Below, piece after piece: positions 1-7,868 of a stretch of 64,000 bases of DNA. The stretch lies in contig NZ_JAIMCG010000005.1 in the NCBI RefSeq assembly GCF_019795295.1, positions 124,001 through 188,000 on the forward strand, written 5' to 3'. This DNA comes from Cupriavidus sp. AU9028 (lineage in GTDB: Bacteria; Pseudomonadota; Gammaproteobacteria; Burkholderiales; Burkholderiaceae). The stretch's first letter is position 1, and every line of letters starts with the position of its first letter. Below the pieces are notes generated by a model, which did not search any database, was not told the DNA's origin, and saw only the letters and a list, made by a program, of their open reading frames with translations. The position numbers were made by a program, and so were the translations under genes.

Positions 1-56
1 TCCCCCAGGCTGTCTTTCTCGATGCGGGTCGCGGTGTCAGGCTGGGTGTCAGGCAT
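1..56 (-). CDS. Fumarase/aspartase superfamily protein, N-terminus only
   Basis: Reading leftward from an ATG at 54-56, the first 18 codons give MPDTQPDTATRIEKDSLG, after which the gene leaves the window. The segment TRIEKDSLG resembles the conserved start of class II fumarases and aspartate ammonia-lyases, where R-x-E-x-D-x-x-G is followed by the substrate loop. A GGAG ribosome site lies at 64-67, eight bases before the ATG, which supports the start. These enzymes reversibly add or remove water or ammonia at fumarate in the cytosol. Eighteen residues cannot separate fumarase from aspartase, so no symbol is given. Confidence 0.55.
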   Translation of the reverse strand, partial: MPDTQPDTATRIEKDSLG

Positions 57-218
57 GGCAAGCTCCAGAGGTTGCGTCCGGCGTACCGCGCCAGGGGGCA
101 GGCGCCACCGGACAGATCGGCAAGTTCACAAGAATACGCCGGGCGGTGCGCCGGCGCATGCTCGGGGCGGATGTCCCTGCCAGGCGGCGGGGCTTGGGGC
201 GGCATCGCCCCCCGCGGG

Positions 219-2351
219 CTAGGCGCTCTTGTCCAGGCCGCTGTCCATCACCGCTTCGGCCCACTCCATCTCGAAGCGTGCCCGGCCGCGGGCCTTGGCG
301 CGGTACAGCAGCGCATCGGCGCAGCGCGTCAGATCGCGCGGGCTCAGCGCACGGCCGCGGACCAGCGCGATGCCGATGCTCGCGCCGACTTCGAGCCGCG
401 CACCATCGATCAGGAACGGCTCCGCGACCGCGCGCAGGACCGCTTCGGCAATGCGCCGCGGCACCTCCGGTCCCGCCACGTCCTCGGCGATGATGGCAAA
501 TTCGTCGCCGCCGAGGCGGCAGACCGCGTCGTGCTCGCGCACGCAGCCATGCAGCCGGCGGGCAAAGATTTGCAGCAGCTGGTCGCCGGCGTCATGGCCG
601 TGCGAGTCGTTGACGGCCTTGAAGCGGTCCAGGTCCAGATAGCAAAGCGCCAGCAACCGGTTGCTCTCGCCGCTGTCGCGCACGGCCTGGGCAAGACGGG
701 CCTCGAAACCGTTTCGATTGAGCAGTTGCGTCAGGTGGTCCAGCTGGGACAGGCGAGCGAGGCGGTTCGCCTCGAGCCGGCGAGCGGTCACGTCTTGCAC
801 ATGGATATGGACGCCGACGACCTGCGAGCCCTCGGCGTTCCATTCCGGACGAAAGGTCGTCTCGACGCAGTGGTATTCGGGCTGCTCGAATTCGGTCTCG
901 AAGGTGCTGACCTTGCCCTCGTACGCCTGCTCGAGATAGGGTCGGATGCGCTCGAATTGCTCGTCGCCCAGCAGCTCGCGCATGGTCATGCCGTGCAGCT
1001 GGGCGACGGGAAGGCCGAACGCCTTCTCGTAGGCAAGGTTGTTGAAGATATAGCGCCCTTGCAGGTCCACCGAGGCCAGCAGCGACGGCAGCGTGTCGGT
1101 GACTGCGCGCAGCCGCTGTTCACTGCGGTATAGCTGTTCCCTGCGCTCGGCCAGCGCGCGCATCAGCCGGGCGAAGGCGCGGGACAGCACACCGATCTCG
1201 TCGCGGCGGCCAGGCGAGAGGCGCTCGTAGGCAGCGGGATCGCGCACACTTTGCTGTACCACTGCACGCAGGCGCGTGAGCGGCGACAGCAGATGCCAGA
1301 CCATCAGCCAGTTCAGCGCGACAAAGATGGCGACCGCGATCCCCGACAGACGAAGCAGGCGCCGCTGCATGGCGCGCAGGGGCTGGAAGGCTTCGTCGGC
1401 GGGCAACACCCCGACCAGTTCCCAACCGGTGCTGGGCATCAGGTATCGGGCGATCACCGGTTCTGTCGGGGTGAGGAACTCGAAGCGGCTGCTCTTGGCC
1501 GTCGCGCCGCAGGTCTCGCCGACCGCCCTGGCGGGCTGCCCGATGCGCGACTGGTCGTGGTGCTGTACATAGACCGGATGCTCGCCGGTGGAAACCAGGC
1601 AGTAGTAGCCGGTGGCCCCTACCGGGGAATGCGCGATCTCGGTCAGGAAATTGCCATCCGCGAGGTCGATCCAGCCATTGACCAGCCCGAGAAAGCTGCT
1701 GTCCTTCGACAGGATCGGCACCGCGAAGACGATCCCGGTCGAACCGTCCTCCCGCGAGCGCAGCGGCGACGTGATGACTGGCTGGCGGGAGCGGACCGCC
1801 TCGCGGAAGTAGGCGCGGTCCGCCACCTGGATGGTGCCGCCGCTTGTCAGCAGCTCGCCATGCTGGTTGACCACCACCACCCGGCTGAAGCTCTGCGGAA
1901 TTGGCACGCTCTGCTGCAGGATTGCCATCAGGTCGGCGTGCGAGGCGTCCATCTGCCCGGCCAGCCGGGGGGCGGCGTGTTCGAGGAACAGCATCCGTCC
2001 CTCGATGGCAGTGTCCATCTGCAGCGCGGTCAGCTTGACCACCGAATCCTGCTGTTCCTGAAGCGCCGCGCGCAGATCGCCGTGCACGGCGTGCAGCGAC
2101 GCAAGCACGATGCCCGCGCCCAGCACGGCGGCGAACGCGGTGGTGCGAACGGCGATCCGGGCTTTCAGCGACAGGACCGACTTGCGCTCGCCGTGGCGCT
2201 TGCCGGCGGCGACGGGATCGAGTGCCGGCTCGATGTCTTCGGTGCTCTGGCGGCGAGCAGCGCGGCGTTCGGCGCCATGCTGTCCGTCAGGCGCGGTGTT
2301 GAACCGGCGAGGTGGGCGAGAGGACATGCTGGAAACGGGAAACGACCTCAT
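219..2351 (-). CDS. Membrane-bound diguanylate cyclase (dCache-HAMP-PAS-GGDEF)
   Basis: Predicted to make cyclic di-GMP from two GTP in response to a periplasmic signal. A membrane segment lies near residues 65-90, followed by a periplasmic region of about 240 residues (Cache-like, a ligand sensor), a second membrane segment near 330-355, a HAMP-like linker, a PAS domain around 415-540 and a C-terminal GGDEF domain. The active-site motif RLGGDEFAIIAED is intact. An RxxD inhibitory site (REHD) sits five residues before GGDEF, so product inhibition is likely. The first ATG (2351) is listed; MSSRPPRR eight codons later is an alternative. It is transcribed away from the EAL gene at 2605, with about 250 bp between them. 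The sensed ligand is unknown. Confidence 0.9.
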   Translation of the reverse strand: MRSFPVSSMSSRPPRRFNTAPDGQHGAERRAARRQSTEDIEPALDPVAAGKRHGERKSVLSLKARIAVRTTAFAAVLGAGIVLASLHAVHGDLRAALQEQQDSVVKLTALQMDTAIEGRMLFLEHAAPRLAGQMDASHADLMAILQQSVPIPQSFSRVVVVNQHGELLTSGGTIQVADRAYFREAVRSRQPVITSPLRSREDGSTGIVFAVPILSKDSSFLGLVNGWIDLADGNFLTEIAHSPVGATGYYCLVSTGEHPVYVQHHDQSRIGQPARAVGETCGATAKSSRFEFLTPTEPVIARYLMPSTGWELVGVLPADEAFQPLRAMQRRLLRLSGIAVAIFVALNWLMVWHLLSPLTRLRAVVQQSVRDPAAYERLSPGRRDEIGVLSRAFARLMRALAERREQLYRSEQRLRAVTDTLPSLLASVDLQGRYIFNNLAYEKAFGLPVAQLHGMTMRELLGDEQFERIRPYLEQAYEGKVSTFETEFEQPEYHCVETTFRPEWNAEGSQVVGVHIHVQDVTARRLEANRLARLSQLDHLTQLLNRNGFEARLAQAVRDSGESNRLLALCYLDLDRFKAVNDSHGHDAGDQLLQIFARRLHGCVREHDAVCRLGGDEFAIIAEDVAGPEVPRRIAEAVLRAVAEPFLIDGARLEVGASIGIALVRGRALSPRDLTRCADALLYRAKARGRARFEMEWAEAVMDSGLDKSA

Positions 2352-2604
2352 CGCGAGGTTGTGTCGTCACCCTAACATACTATTTGGATAGTCTCTGTCA
2401 GTGAGAGGGATACGCCGCTTCTGCGCCGCATTGTCTGTGCGATTACCGTTGCCCCGCGGCGTGCAGCGCCGCGCAAGACCGAGCGGGGGTATCACGGCGA
2501 CGGGGTATATTGGAGGGACGCGTGGAAAGTGCGGTTTGCCGGGCCCGGGAAGCGGACTGCACGTGTGTCTTGTTCCACCCCACTTCGCGCCGCGACGCCG
2601 CCTC

Positions 2605-3510
2605 ATGACAACCCCGCCGACTTCCGACTTGCCAATGGCCGACGCCGAGGACGAGACCATCGCCTCTGGACTGGATCGGGCGCTGCAGGGCGGTGGCGGG
2701 CTCTCGCTGCGCTACCAGCCGATCCTGCGTACGTCCGACCGGCAGATGCTGGGGGTGGAAGCGCTGCTGTCGTGGGAGACCCCGGAGGGCCGGGTGATGG
2801 ACCCGCATGCCTTCATCCCCGTCGCCGAGCGCCGCGGGCTGGCCGTACCGCTGGGCGAATGGGTGCTGGCGACGGCGTGCGCCCAGATCCAGGCGCTGAA
2901 CCGGCGGCATGGGCTGCGCTTGTCGTTGAACATCAATGTCTCGCCATTGCACCTGATGCAGGACGGCTTCGTCGGCTGGCTGACCGACACGCTGCACCGC
3001 ACCGGACTGGCCGCCCACTGCCTGACCATCGAGGTGACCGAGGGATGCCGTCTCGAAGTCGGTCCGGCGGCGGTGGCGAGACTGCAGCAATTGCGGCAAC
3101 TCGGCATCGACATTGCCCTGGACGACTTCGGCACCGGGTATTCCGGCCTGCATTACCTCGCCCGGCTGCCCGTGGACAAGCTCAAGATCGATCAATCCTT
3201 CATCGCCGGGATCGGGCATGGCGAGGAGGACGTTGCCTCATTGCCCCGGGCGCCGCGTCCTCGGCCGGCACCGGACGACGAACTGCGGCATGCCGTCGGG
3301 ACGAGCCGGATTGTCATCGCGAGCATGATCGAGATGGCGCACCGTCTGTCGCTGCAGGTGGTGGCCGAAGGCGTCGAGCGGGAAGCGCAGCTGGCCTTTC
3401 TGCAGCAACAGGGTTGCGACGCCGTGCAGGGCTTTCTGTTCGCCAGCGGCCTGGATCTGCCGCGCCTCGCTGCTTTCTGCAGCGGCGTGGCCAGGATGCC
3501 CGCCACGTGA
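2605..3510 (+). CDS. EAL-domain protein (putative cyclic di-GMP phosphodiesterase)
   Basis: A 301-residue stand-alone EAL domain, expected to open cyclic di-GMP to pGpG. Catalytic and metal-binding positions appear kept by eye: E52 in VEALLSW, N111 in NVSP, E143 in EVTE, D163-D164 in DDFGTGYS, K184 in KLKID, E245 in AEGVE and Q265 in QGFLFA. Two oddities stand out. The Arg normally following EAL (EALLRW) is Ser here. An extra Pro/Arg-rich stretch of roughly 25-30 residues sits near 194-224, between FIAGIG and the IVIASMI helix. The ATG at 2605 was chosen because it opens directly before the domain, although no clear ribosome site precedes it. Its divergent neighbour is a diguanylate cyclase, so the two may set one local c-di-GMP signal. 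Confidence 0.85.
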   Translation: MTTPPTSDLPMADAEDETIASGLDRALQGGGGLSLRYQPILRTSDRQMLGVEALLSWETPEGRVMDPHAFIPVAERRGLAVPLGEWVLATACAQIQALNRRHGLRLSLNINVSPLHLMQDGFVGWLTDTLHRTGLAAHCLTIEVTEGCRLEVGPAAVARLQQLRQLGIDIALDDFGTGYSGLHYLARLPVDKLKIDQSFIAGIGHGEEDVASLPRAPRPRPAPDDELRHAVGTSRIVIASMIEMAHRLSLQVVAEGVEREAQLAFLQQQGCDAVQGFLFASGLDLPRLAAFCSGVARMPAT

Positions 3511-3543
3511 GCCGCGATGCCGTTCCCTGGGAAGAGGCGGCCC

Positions 3544-3559
3544 GCAGAAACGGGTACGC
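3544..3559 (+). repeat. Dispersed 16-bp motif GCAGAAACGGGTACGC, copy 1
   Basis: An exact copy of a 16-mer also present at 52201 and 52255 on this strand, and as its reverse complement at 51855 and, with one mismatch, at 41432. All five copies are in intergenic DNA. The role is unknown. Confidence 0.7.
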
Positions 3560-3580
3560 CAGGCAGAAGGCGCCGGGGGG

Positions 3581-3613
3581 GAGAAAAAAAGAAGCCGCCA
3601 GTTGCCTGGCGGC
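3581..3613 (-). terminator. Rho-independent terminator, leftward
   Basis: A perfect 8-bp stem, GCCGCCAG (3594-3601) and CTGGCGGC (3606-3613), with a TTGC loop. Read on the minus strand it is followed by a T-rich tract (the A-run at 3583-3592). It therefore ends a leftward transcript, although both flanking genes run rightward. Confidence 0.75.
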
Positions 3614-3866
3614 TCGTCGGGAATGCGTCGGAGGGGTCAATTAACTCTGGCGCAGGACAGAGTTTAGGATTGTCTATATCCGTTGTCATCCTCTTTTAGA
3701 TCACCTCCAACTTCTGGAGGGGGACCATGTGGTCTTTATGCCACAACAGGTCCGGACCGGATAAGGCTTCCGCCGCCATGCGTCGAGGCGAAAGTCCGAA
3801 AATCGCCAGCCGTTCGCCGGCGCTGGCGTTGTAATCGCCATCCCGCCCCGTTCTCGTCCCTGTTCC

Positions 3867-4778
3867 ATGAAACCGTCCGACCTTGCCCGCCTGCTCACCC
3901 TGGCCGCCATCTGGGGCGCGAGCTTCCTCTTTATCCGCGTCGGCGCGCCGGTGCTGGGGCCGCTGACCGCTGCCTTCGTGCGTGTGCTGATCGGCGGACT
4001 CGCTCTTGCCGCGATCCTGGCCGCGCTGCGCGTGTCATGGCAGATGCAGGGCAAGTGGCGAGCCACCATGGCGCTGGGCGTGATCAACTCCGGCATCCCG
4101 TTCGTGATGTACTCCGTGGCGGCGCTCTGGTTGCCCGCCGGCTACTCGGCGGTCTTCAACGCGATGACACCGCTGATGGGCGTGCTGATTGGCGCGCTGT
4201 GCTTCGGCGAGCGGCTTACCTTGCCAAAGGCGGGAGGCGTCGTGCTGGGGGTGGCAGGCGTGGCGGTGCTCACCCGCACCGGGCCGGTCGCCTTCAGCAG
4301 TCAAGTCCTGCTTGGCGCGCTGGCGTGCCTGGCGGCTACCGCCTGCTACGGGCTGGCCGGCTTCCTGGCCCGGCGCTGGATCACGGAGCAGGGCGGCCTG
4401 GACGCGCGGCTGGTTGCCGGCGGCAGCATGGTCGGCGCGGCGCTGTTCCTGCTGCCGTTCAGTGTCGGCGCCCTGTCGATGAACAACACACTGCCCGATG
4501 CGACGCCGTCGGTGTGGGCCGCGATGGCGGCGCTGGGCGTGGTGTGCACCGCGCTCGCCTACATCCTGTACTTCCGGCTGCTGGCGGATATCGGGCCGGT
4601 GCGCACACTGACCGTGACCTTCCTGATCCCGCCCTTCGGCATCGTCTGGGGAGCGCTGTTTCTGGGCGAGTCGCTGTCGTGGGCACATGCCGCCGGTGGC
4701 GCGCTGATTGGCGCGGCGGTCTGGATGGTCCTGCGGCCGGCCGCGCCTCGCGCCGCAGCGCTGCCGGAGCGGTCCTGA
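3867..4778 (+). CDS. EamA/DMT-family transporter
   Basis: A 303-residue polytopic inner-membrane protein of the drug/metabolite transporter superfamily. It has about ten hydrophobic segments arranged as two EamA repeats of five helices. The typical opening LLTLAAIWGASFLFIRVG and a second-half segment PFGIVWGALFLGESLSW match the family signature, in which each repeat ends in a G-x-E-containing helix. Members export metabolites such as amino acids or purines; the substrate cannot be read from sequence. The ATG at 3867 opens directly on the first helix. It is monocistronic, and the next gene converges from the right. Confidence 0.88.
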   Translation: MKPSDLARLLTLAAIWGASFLFIRVGAPVLGPLTAAFVRVLIGGLALAAILAALRVSWQMQGKWRATMALGVINSGIPFVMYSVAALWLPAGYSAVFNAMTPLMGVLIGALCFGERLTLPKAGGVVLGVAGVAVLTRTGPVAFSSQVLLGALACLAATACYGLAGFLARRWITEQGGLDARLVAGGSMVGAALFLLPFSVGALSMNNTLPDATPSVWAAMAALGVVCTALAYILYFRLLADIGPVRTLTVTFLIPPFGIVWGALFLGESLSWAHAAGGALIGAAVWMVLRPAAPRAAALPERS

Positions 4779-4817
4779 TCGCGGGGCCTGCCGTGGTGAG
4801 AGGGTAGGGCGCGGGGC

Positions 4818-5081
4818 TCAGCTGGCCGTGCGCAGCGAGGCTCCGACGTTGTAACGCTCGCGCACCAGCGTGATGACGCGTCGCGCCGCGCGCAACTCCC
4901 CGCGGACGCCCTCGGCGTCGCGGCCGGGAATATCGACCTCGGCGCTCCAGTTGCAACCGGTATGGTCCGGCCGATGCACGCAGACGGCATGCAGGCGGCA
5001 GTCCCGGCAATCCGGCTGCTGACGCAGCGTTTGCACGAGGATGGACTTCAGTTCGCTCAGGGATGTTGGCAGGCGTTGCAT
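4818..5081 (-). CDS. Small Cys-rich conserved protein
   Basis: An 87-residue protein I do not recognise. A compact cluster CRDCRLHAVCVHRPDHTGC, four Cys plus two His within 19 residues, could bind a metal ion. The N-terminus and the C-terminal half look helical. The ATG at 5079-5081 was chosen because GGAG lies eight bases upstream on the minus strand; a start 14 codons earlier lacks this. Codon use matches neighbouring genes. It converges on the DMT transporter with a 39-bp gap and has no operon partner. Confidence 0.6.
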   Translation of the reverse strand: MQRLPTSLSELKSILVQTLRQQPDCRDCRLHAVCVHRPDHTGCNWSAEVDIPGRDAEGVRGELRAARRVITLVRERYNVGASLRTAS

Positions 5082-5757
5082 CGGGATCGCTCCATTGCAG
5101 CGTGCCCCGGGCCCGACGCGCACGAAGCGTGGCGCCGTGCGTCGTCTGCTGGCGTGCCGGGGCGGCCCGGCTGCGCATGGTGCCGGCGTTGCCGGGAGGA
5201 GAGCGCCGTGCCGGCGGGCGGCACAGCGCGCAGGAATAAAAAGGTGGCTTTGCTTGCCACGTCAGGTTGGTGACCGATTCAGCGGGGTCTGGTGGCTTCC
5301 CCGGTCCCTGTCGTGGCTGGCTACTGCCAAACGCTCCGCGGTACGGAGCGGTCCCCACAAAAGACGGTGTGCGGAACGCCGGGAAGGCGTCACGCGAGAA
5401 ATCTGGTCGGCACGCTGTTGCACATCATCCCGTGCCACTGCGTCGGCGCCCCTCCAGCCGGAACCTTGTTCTCGGTGCTGTCGGTGCCGAAGCAGTGATG
5501 CCATAGTAAATGAGAATCGATCTCATTACAAGCGTCCATGTGCGCAATCTCACAATTTTTTACGTCTGCCACCGGCCTGCGGCAGGACGGCAGGTTTCGG
5601 AGGACCCGAACGTCCGGTTCGTGAAATCGAGATTGTCGGGGTGCTGCCCGGCTGGGACACTTGGTGCGCAAGGCCGGCGATGACGGCCGGCTACCAGGCG
5701 AGGCCGCGTTTCGAAAACGGTCCTCGCGACCTGCACACTTTCTGCAAGCGATTCTCT
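5082..5757. other. 676-bp intergenic region before the CoA-transferase operon
   Basis: No convincing gene was found on either strand. The stretch separates two divergent transcription units and contains a near-perfect Fur-type palindrome at 5509-5527, followed by A/T-richer DNA (about 5525-5570) that could hold promoters. Confidence 0.5.
5509..5527. promoter_or_regulatory. Fur-box-like palindrome
   Basis: AATGAGAATCGATCTCATT has perfect 7-bp arms and matches the common proteobacterial Fur pattern AATGAGAATGATTCTCATT at 16 of 19 positions. It lies 230 bp before the CoA-transferase start and 428 bp from the divergent small gene, so the regulated gene is uncertain. Confidence 0.55.
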
Positions 5758-6939
5758 ATGCGTCCCCTTGATGGCATTACCGTGGTTTCCCTCGAGCATG
5801 CGATCGCCGCGCCGTTCTGCACGCGGCAGCTCGCCGACCTTGGTGCGCGCGTCATCAAGATCGAGCGGCCCGGGAGCGGCGACTTCGCGCGCGGCTACGA
5901 CGACCGCGTCGCGGGGATGTCGTCGCATTTCACCTGGACCAACCGTTCCAAGGAGAGCCTGGCGCTGGACCTGAAGCATGGCGAGGCGCCGGCGATCCTG
6001 CAGAAGATCCTTGCCGAGGCCGATGTGCTGGTGCAGAACCTCGCCCCCGGCGCGGCCGACCGGCTCGGCCTGTCCTATGCGGCGTTGTCCGAGCGCTATC
6101 CGCGGCTGATCGTCTGCGACATCTCCGGCTATGGCAACGACGGCCCGTACCGCGACCGCAAGGCCTACGACCTGCTGATCCAGGCGGAGTCGGGCTTCAT
6201 CTCCATCACCGGCACCGAGGACTCGCCGTCCAAGGCCGGTTGCTCCATCGCCGATATCGCCGCCGGCATGTACGCCTACAGCAATGTGCTGGCCGCCCTG
6301 CTGCAGCGGGGCAAGACCGGCCGCGGCGCGCATATCGACGTGTCGATGCTCGAGAGCATGGTCGAATGGATGGGCTATCCGATGTACTACGCCTACGATG
6401 GCGCGACGCCGCCCCCGCGAGCCGGGGCGTCCCACGCCACCATCTATCCCTACGGCCCCTTCCAGGCAGGCGACGGCAAGACGGTGATCTTCGGCCTGCA
6501 GAACGAGCGCGAGTGGGACGTGTTCTGCCGCGTCGTGCTGGAGCGGCCGGAGCTGGCCGCCGACGAGCGCTTTGCCGGCAACGCCATGCGCGCCCGCCAT
6601 CGCGACGCGCTTGCGCGGATCATTGCCGACGCGTTCGCGTCGTTGACCGTCGAACAGGTCATCGAGCGCCTGGAGTGCGGGCAGATCGCCAACGGCCGCA
6701 TGAACGAGATGGCCGACGTGTGGGCACATCCTCAACTGGAGGCGCGCCAGCGCTGGACCGAAGTGCGCTCGCCGGTCGGGCCGATTCCCGCGCTGCTCCC
6801 GCCCGGGCGTTCCAACGCATTCACGCCGCGGATGGACCCGGTGCCGGCGCTGGGCGAGCACGGCGCCGCGATCCTCGCCGAGCTCGGCTATGCGCAAGCC
6901 GATATCGCTCGCCTGAAGACGGAAGGGGCGATCGGATGA
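5758..6939 (+). CDS. CaiB/BaiF (class III) CoA-transferase; candidate itaconate/mesaconate CoA-transferase
   Basis: A 393-residue class III CoA-transferase, moving CoA between carboxylic acids in the cytosol. The start MRPLDGITVVSLEHAIAAPF and the segment ADLGARVIKIERPGSGDFAR are typical of the family. The CDISGYG segment near residue 120 and a catalytic-Asp region around 160-180 are in the expected order. The ATG at 5758 lacks a strong ribosome site but begins exactly at the conserved N-terminus. Its stop overlaps the next start (ATGA), so it is translationally coupled to the lyase gene. With the lyase and hydratase that follow, it fits succinyl-CoA:itaconate (or mesaconate/citramalate) CoA-transferase, as in the Pseudomonas ict-ccl-ich cluster. 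The substrate is inferred from context only. Confidence 0.85.
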   Translation: MRPLDGITVVSLEHAIAAPFCTRQLADLGARVIKIERPGSGDFARGYDDRVAGMSSHFTWTNRSKESLALDLKHGEAPAILQKILAEADVLVQNLAPGAADRLGLSYAALSERYPRLIVCDISGYGNDGPYRDRKAYDLLIQAESGFISITGTEDSPSKAGCSIADIAAGMYAYSNVLAALLQRGKTGRGAHIDVSMLESMVEWMGYPMYYAYDGATPPPRAGASHATIYPYGPFQAGDGKTVIFGLQNEREWDVFCRVVLERPELAADERFAGNAMRARHRDALARIIADAFASLTVEQVIERLECGQIANGRMNEMADVWAHPQLEARQRWTEVRSPVGPIPALLPPGRSNAFTPRMDPVPALGEHGAAILAELGYAQADIARLKTEGAIG

Positions 6940-7757
6940 CCGGCGCCACGCTGCCCCGCTCCTATCTGTTCGTGCCGGCGGACAGGCCGGAGCGCTTCGC
7001 CAAGGCGCACGCCAGCGGCGCCGACATGGTGATCCTGGATCTGGAGGACGCGGTCGCACCCGCCGACAAGGAGCGCGCGCGCGCCCTGCTGGACGACTAT
7101 CTCGCGGCCGGCGGCAGCGGCATGGTCCGGGTCAACGGCACGCAGACCCGCTGGTTCGAGGACGACCTGCGGGTGTGCCGGCATCCCGGCGTGCACGGCG
7201 TGATCCTGCCCAAGGCCGAGGCGAAGGAGCAGATTGCGCAGACCCGCGCGCGCCTGCCCGAGCGCGCGGCCCTATTGCCGCTGATCGAGACCGCGGCCGG
7301 CATGACCCGAGCGGCGGAAGTGGCGGCGGCGCCCGGCGTGCAGCGGCTGGTGTTCGGTACGGTGGACTTTCGTACCGAACTGGCTATCGAGGGCGACGAC
7401 CTTGAACTGCTGACCTTCCGCTCGCTGCTCGTGCTCGCCTCTCGCACCGCTGGCATCGGCGCGCCGGTGGATGGCGTCACGGTCGCGATCGCGGACGTGG
7501 AAGAACTGCGCGCCGCCAGTTGGCGCGGGCGCCGCCTCGGCTTCGGCGCGAAGCTGTGCATCCATCCGTCGCAGGTGCCGCATGTCAATGACGCTTACCG
7601 GCCGGCGCCGGCGCAGCTGGCCTGGGCGCGCCGGGTACTGGAGCAGGCGCGGGTGGAGAGCGGCGCCTTTCAGCTCGATGGGGAGATGGTCGATGCGCCG
7701 GTCATCGCCCGCGCTCGCGCGTTGCTCGAACAGGTGGGCGAGCGCGGCTCGGCCTAG
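6936..7757 (+). CDS. HpcH/HpaI-CitE family lyase; candidate (S)-citramalyl-CoA lyase
   Basis: A 273-residue CitE-like TIM-barrel enzyme that splits a 3-hydroxyacyl-CoA. Visible family landmarks are RSYLFVPADRPERFAKA at the start, DLEDAVAPADK (Mg-binding acidic residues), MVRVNG, GVILPKAE, the metal ligand in LIETAAG and the C-terminal GFGAKLCIHPSQV. The start overlaps the CoA-transferase stop by four bases. With that gene and the MaoC-type hydratase downstream, (S)-citramalyl-CoA cleavage to acetyl-CoA and pyruvate is the best guess. Malyl-CoA or another 3-hydroxyacyl-CoA remains possible. Confidence 0.85.
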   Translation: MTGATLPRSYLFVPADRPERFAKAHASGADMVILDLEDAVAPADKERARALLDDYLAAGGSGMVRVNGTQTRWFEDDLRVCRHPGVHGVILPKAEAKEQIAQTRARLPERAALLPLIETAAGMTRAAEVAAAPGVQRLVFGTVDFRTELAIEGDDLELLTFRSLLVLASRTAGIGAPVDGVTVAIADVEELRAASWRGRRLGFGAKLCIHPSQVPHVNDAYRPAPAQLAWARRVLEQARVESGAFQLDGEMVDAPVIARARALLEQVGERGSA

Positions 7758-7868
7758 GCGTGGCGGCCTTGCGTTCCAACCCGCGAAAAGTCGCGTGCCG
7801 ATCTTCCAGATTGGAGGCGCGGGAGCGCGTATGCATGGTAGCGACAACCAACACATCAGGAAGATGGC

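Larger units (their letters stand above)
3511..3866. other. Intergenic stretch with minus-strand terminator and hairpins
   Basis: This 356-bp gap between the EAL gene and the DMT transporter holds one copy of a dispersed 16-bp motif (3544-3559), a strong terminator pointing left (3581-3613), and two adjacent small inverted repeats, CCTCCA/TGGAGG (about 3704-3719) and GACCATGTGGTC (3722-3733). No standard-length gene was found on either strand. The terminator faces away from both annotated neighbours, so an unannotated leftward transcript may start here. Confidence 0.6.
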
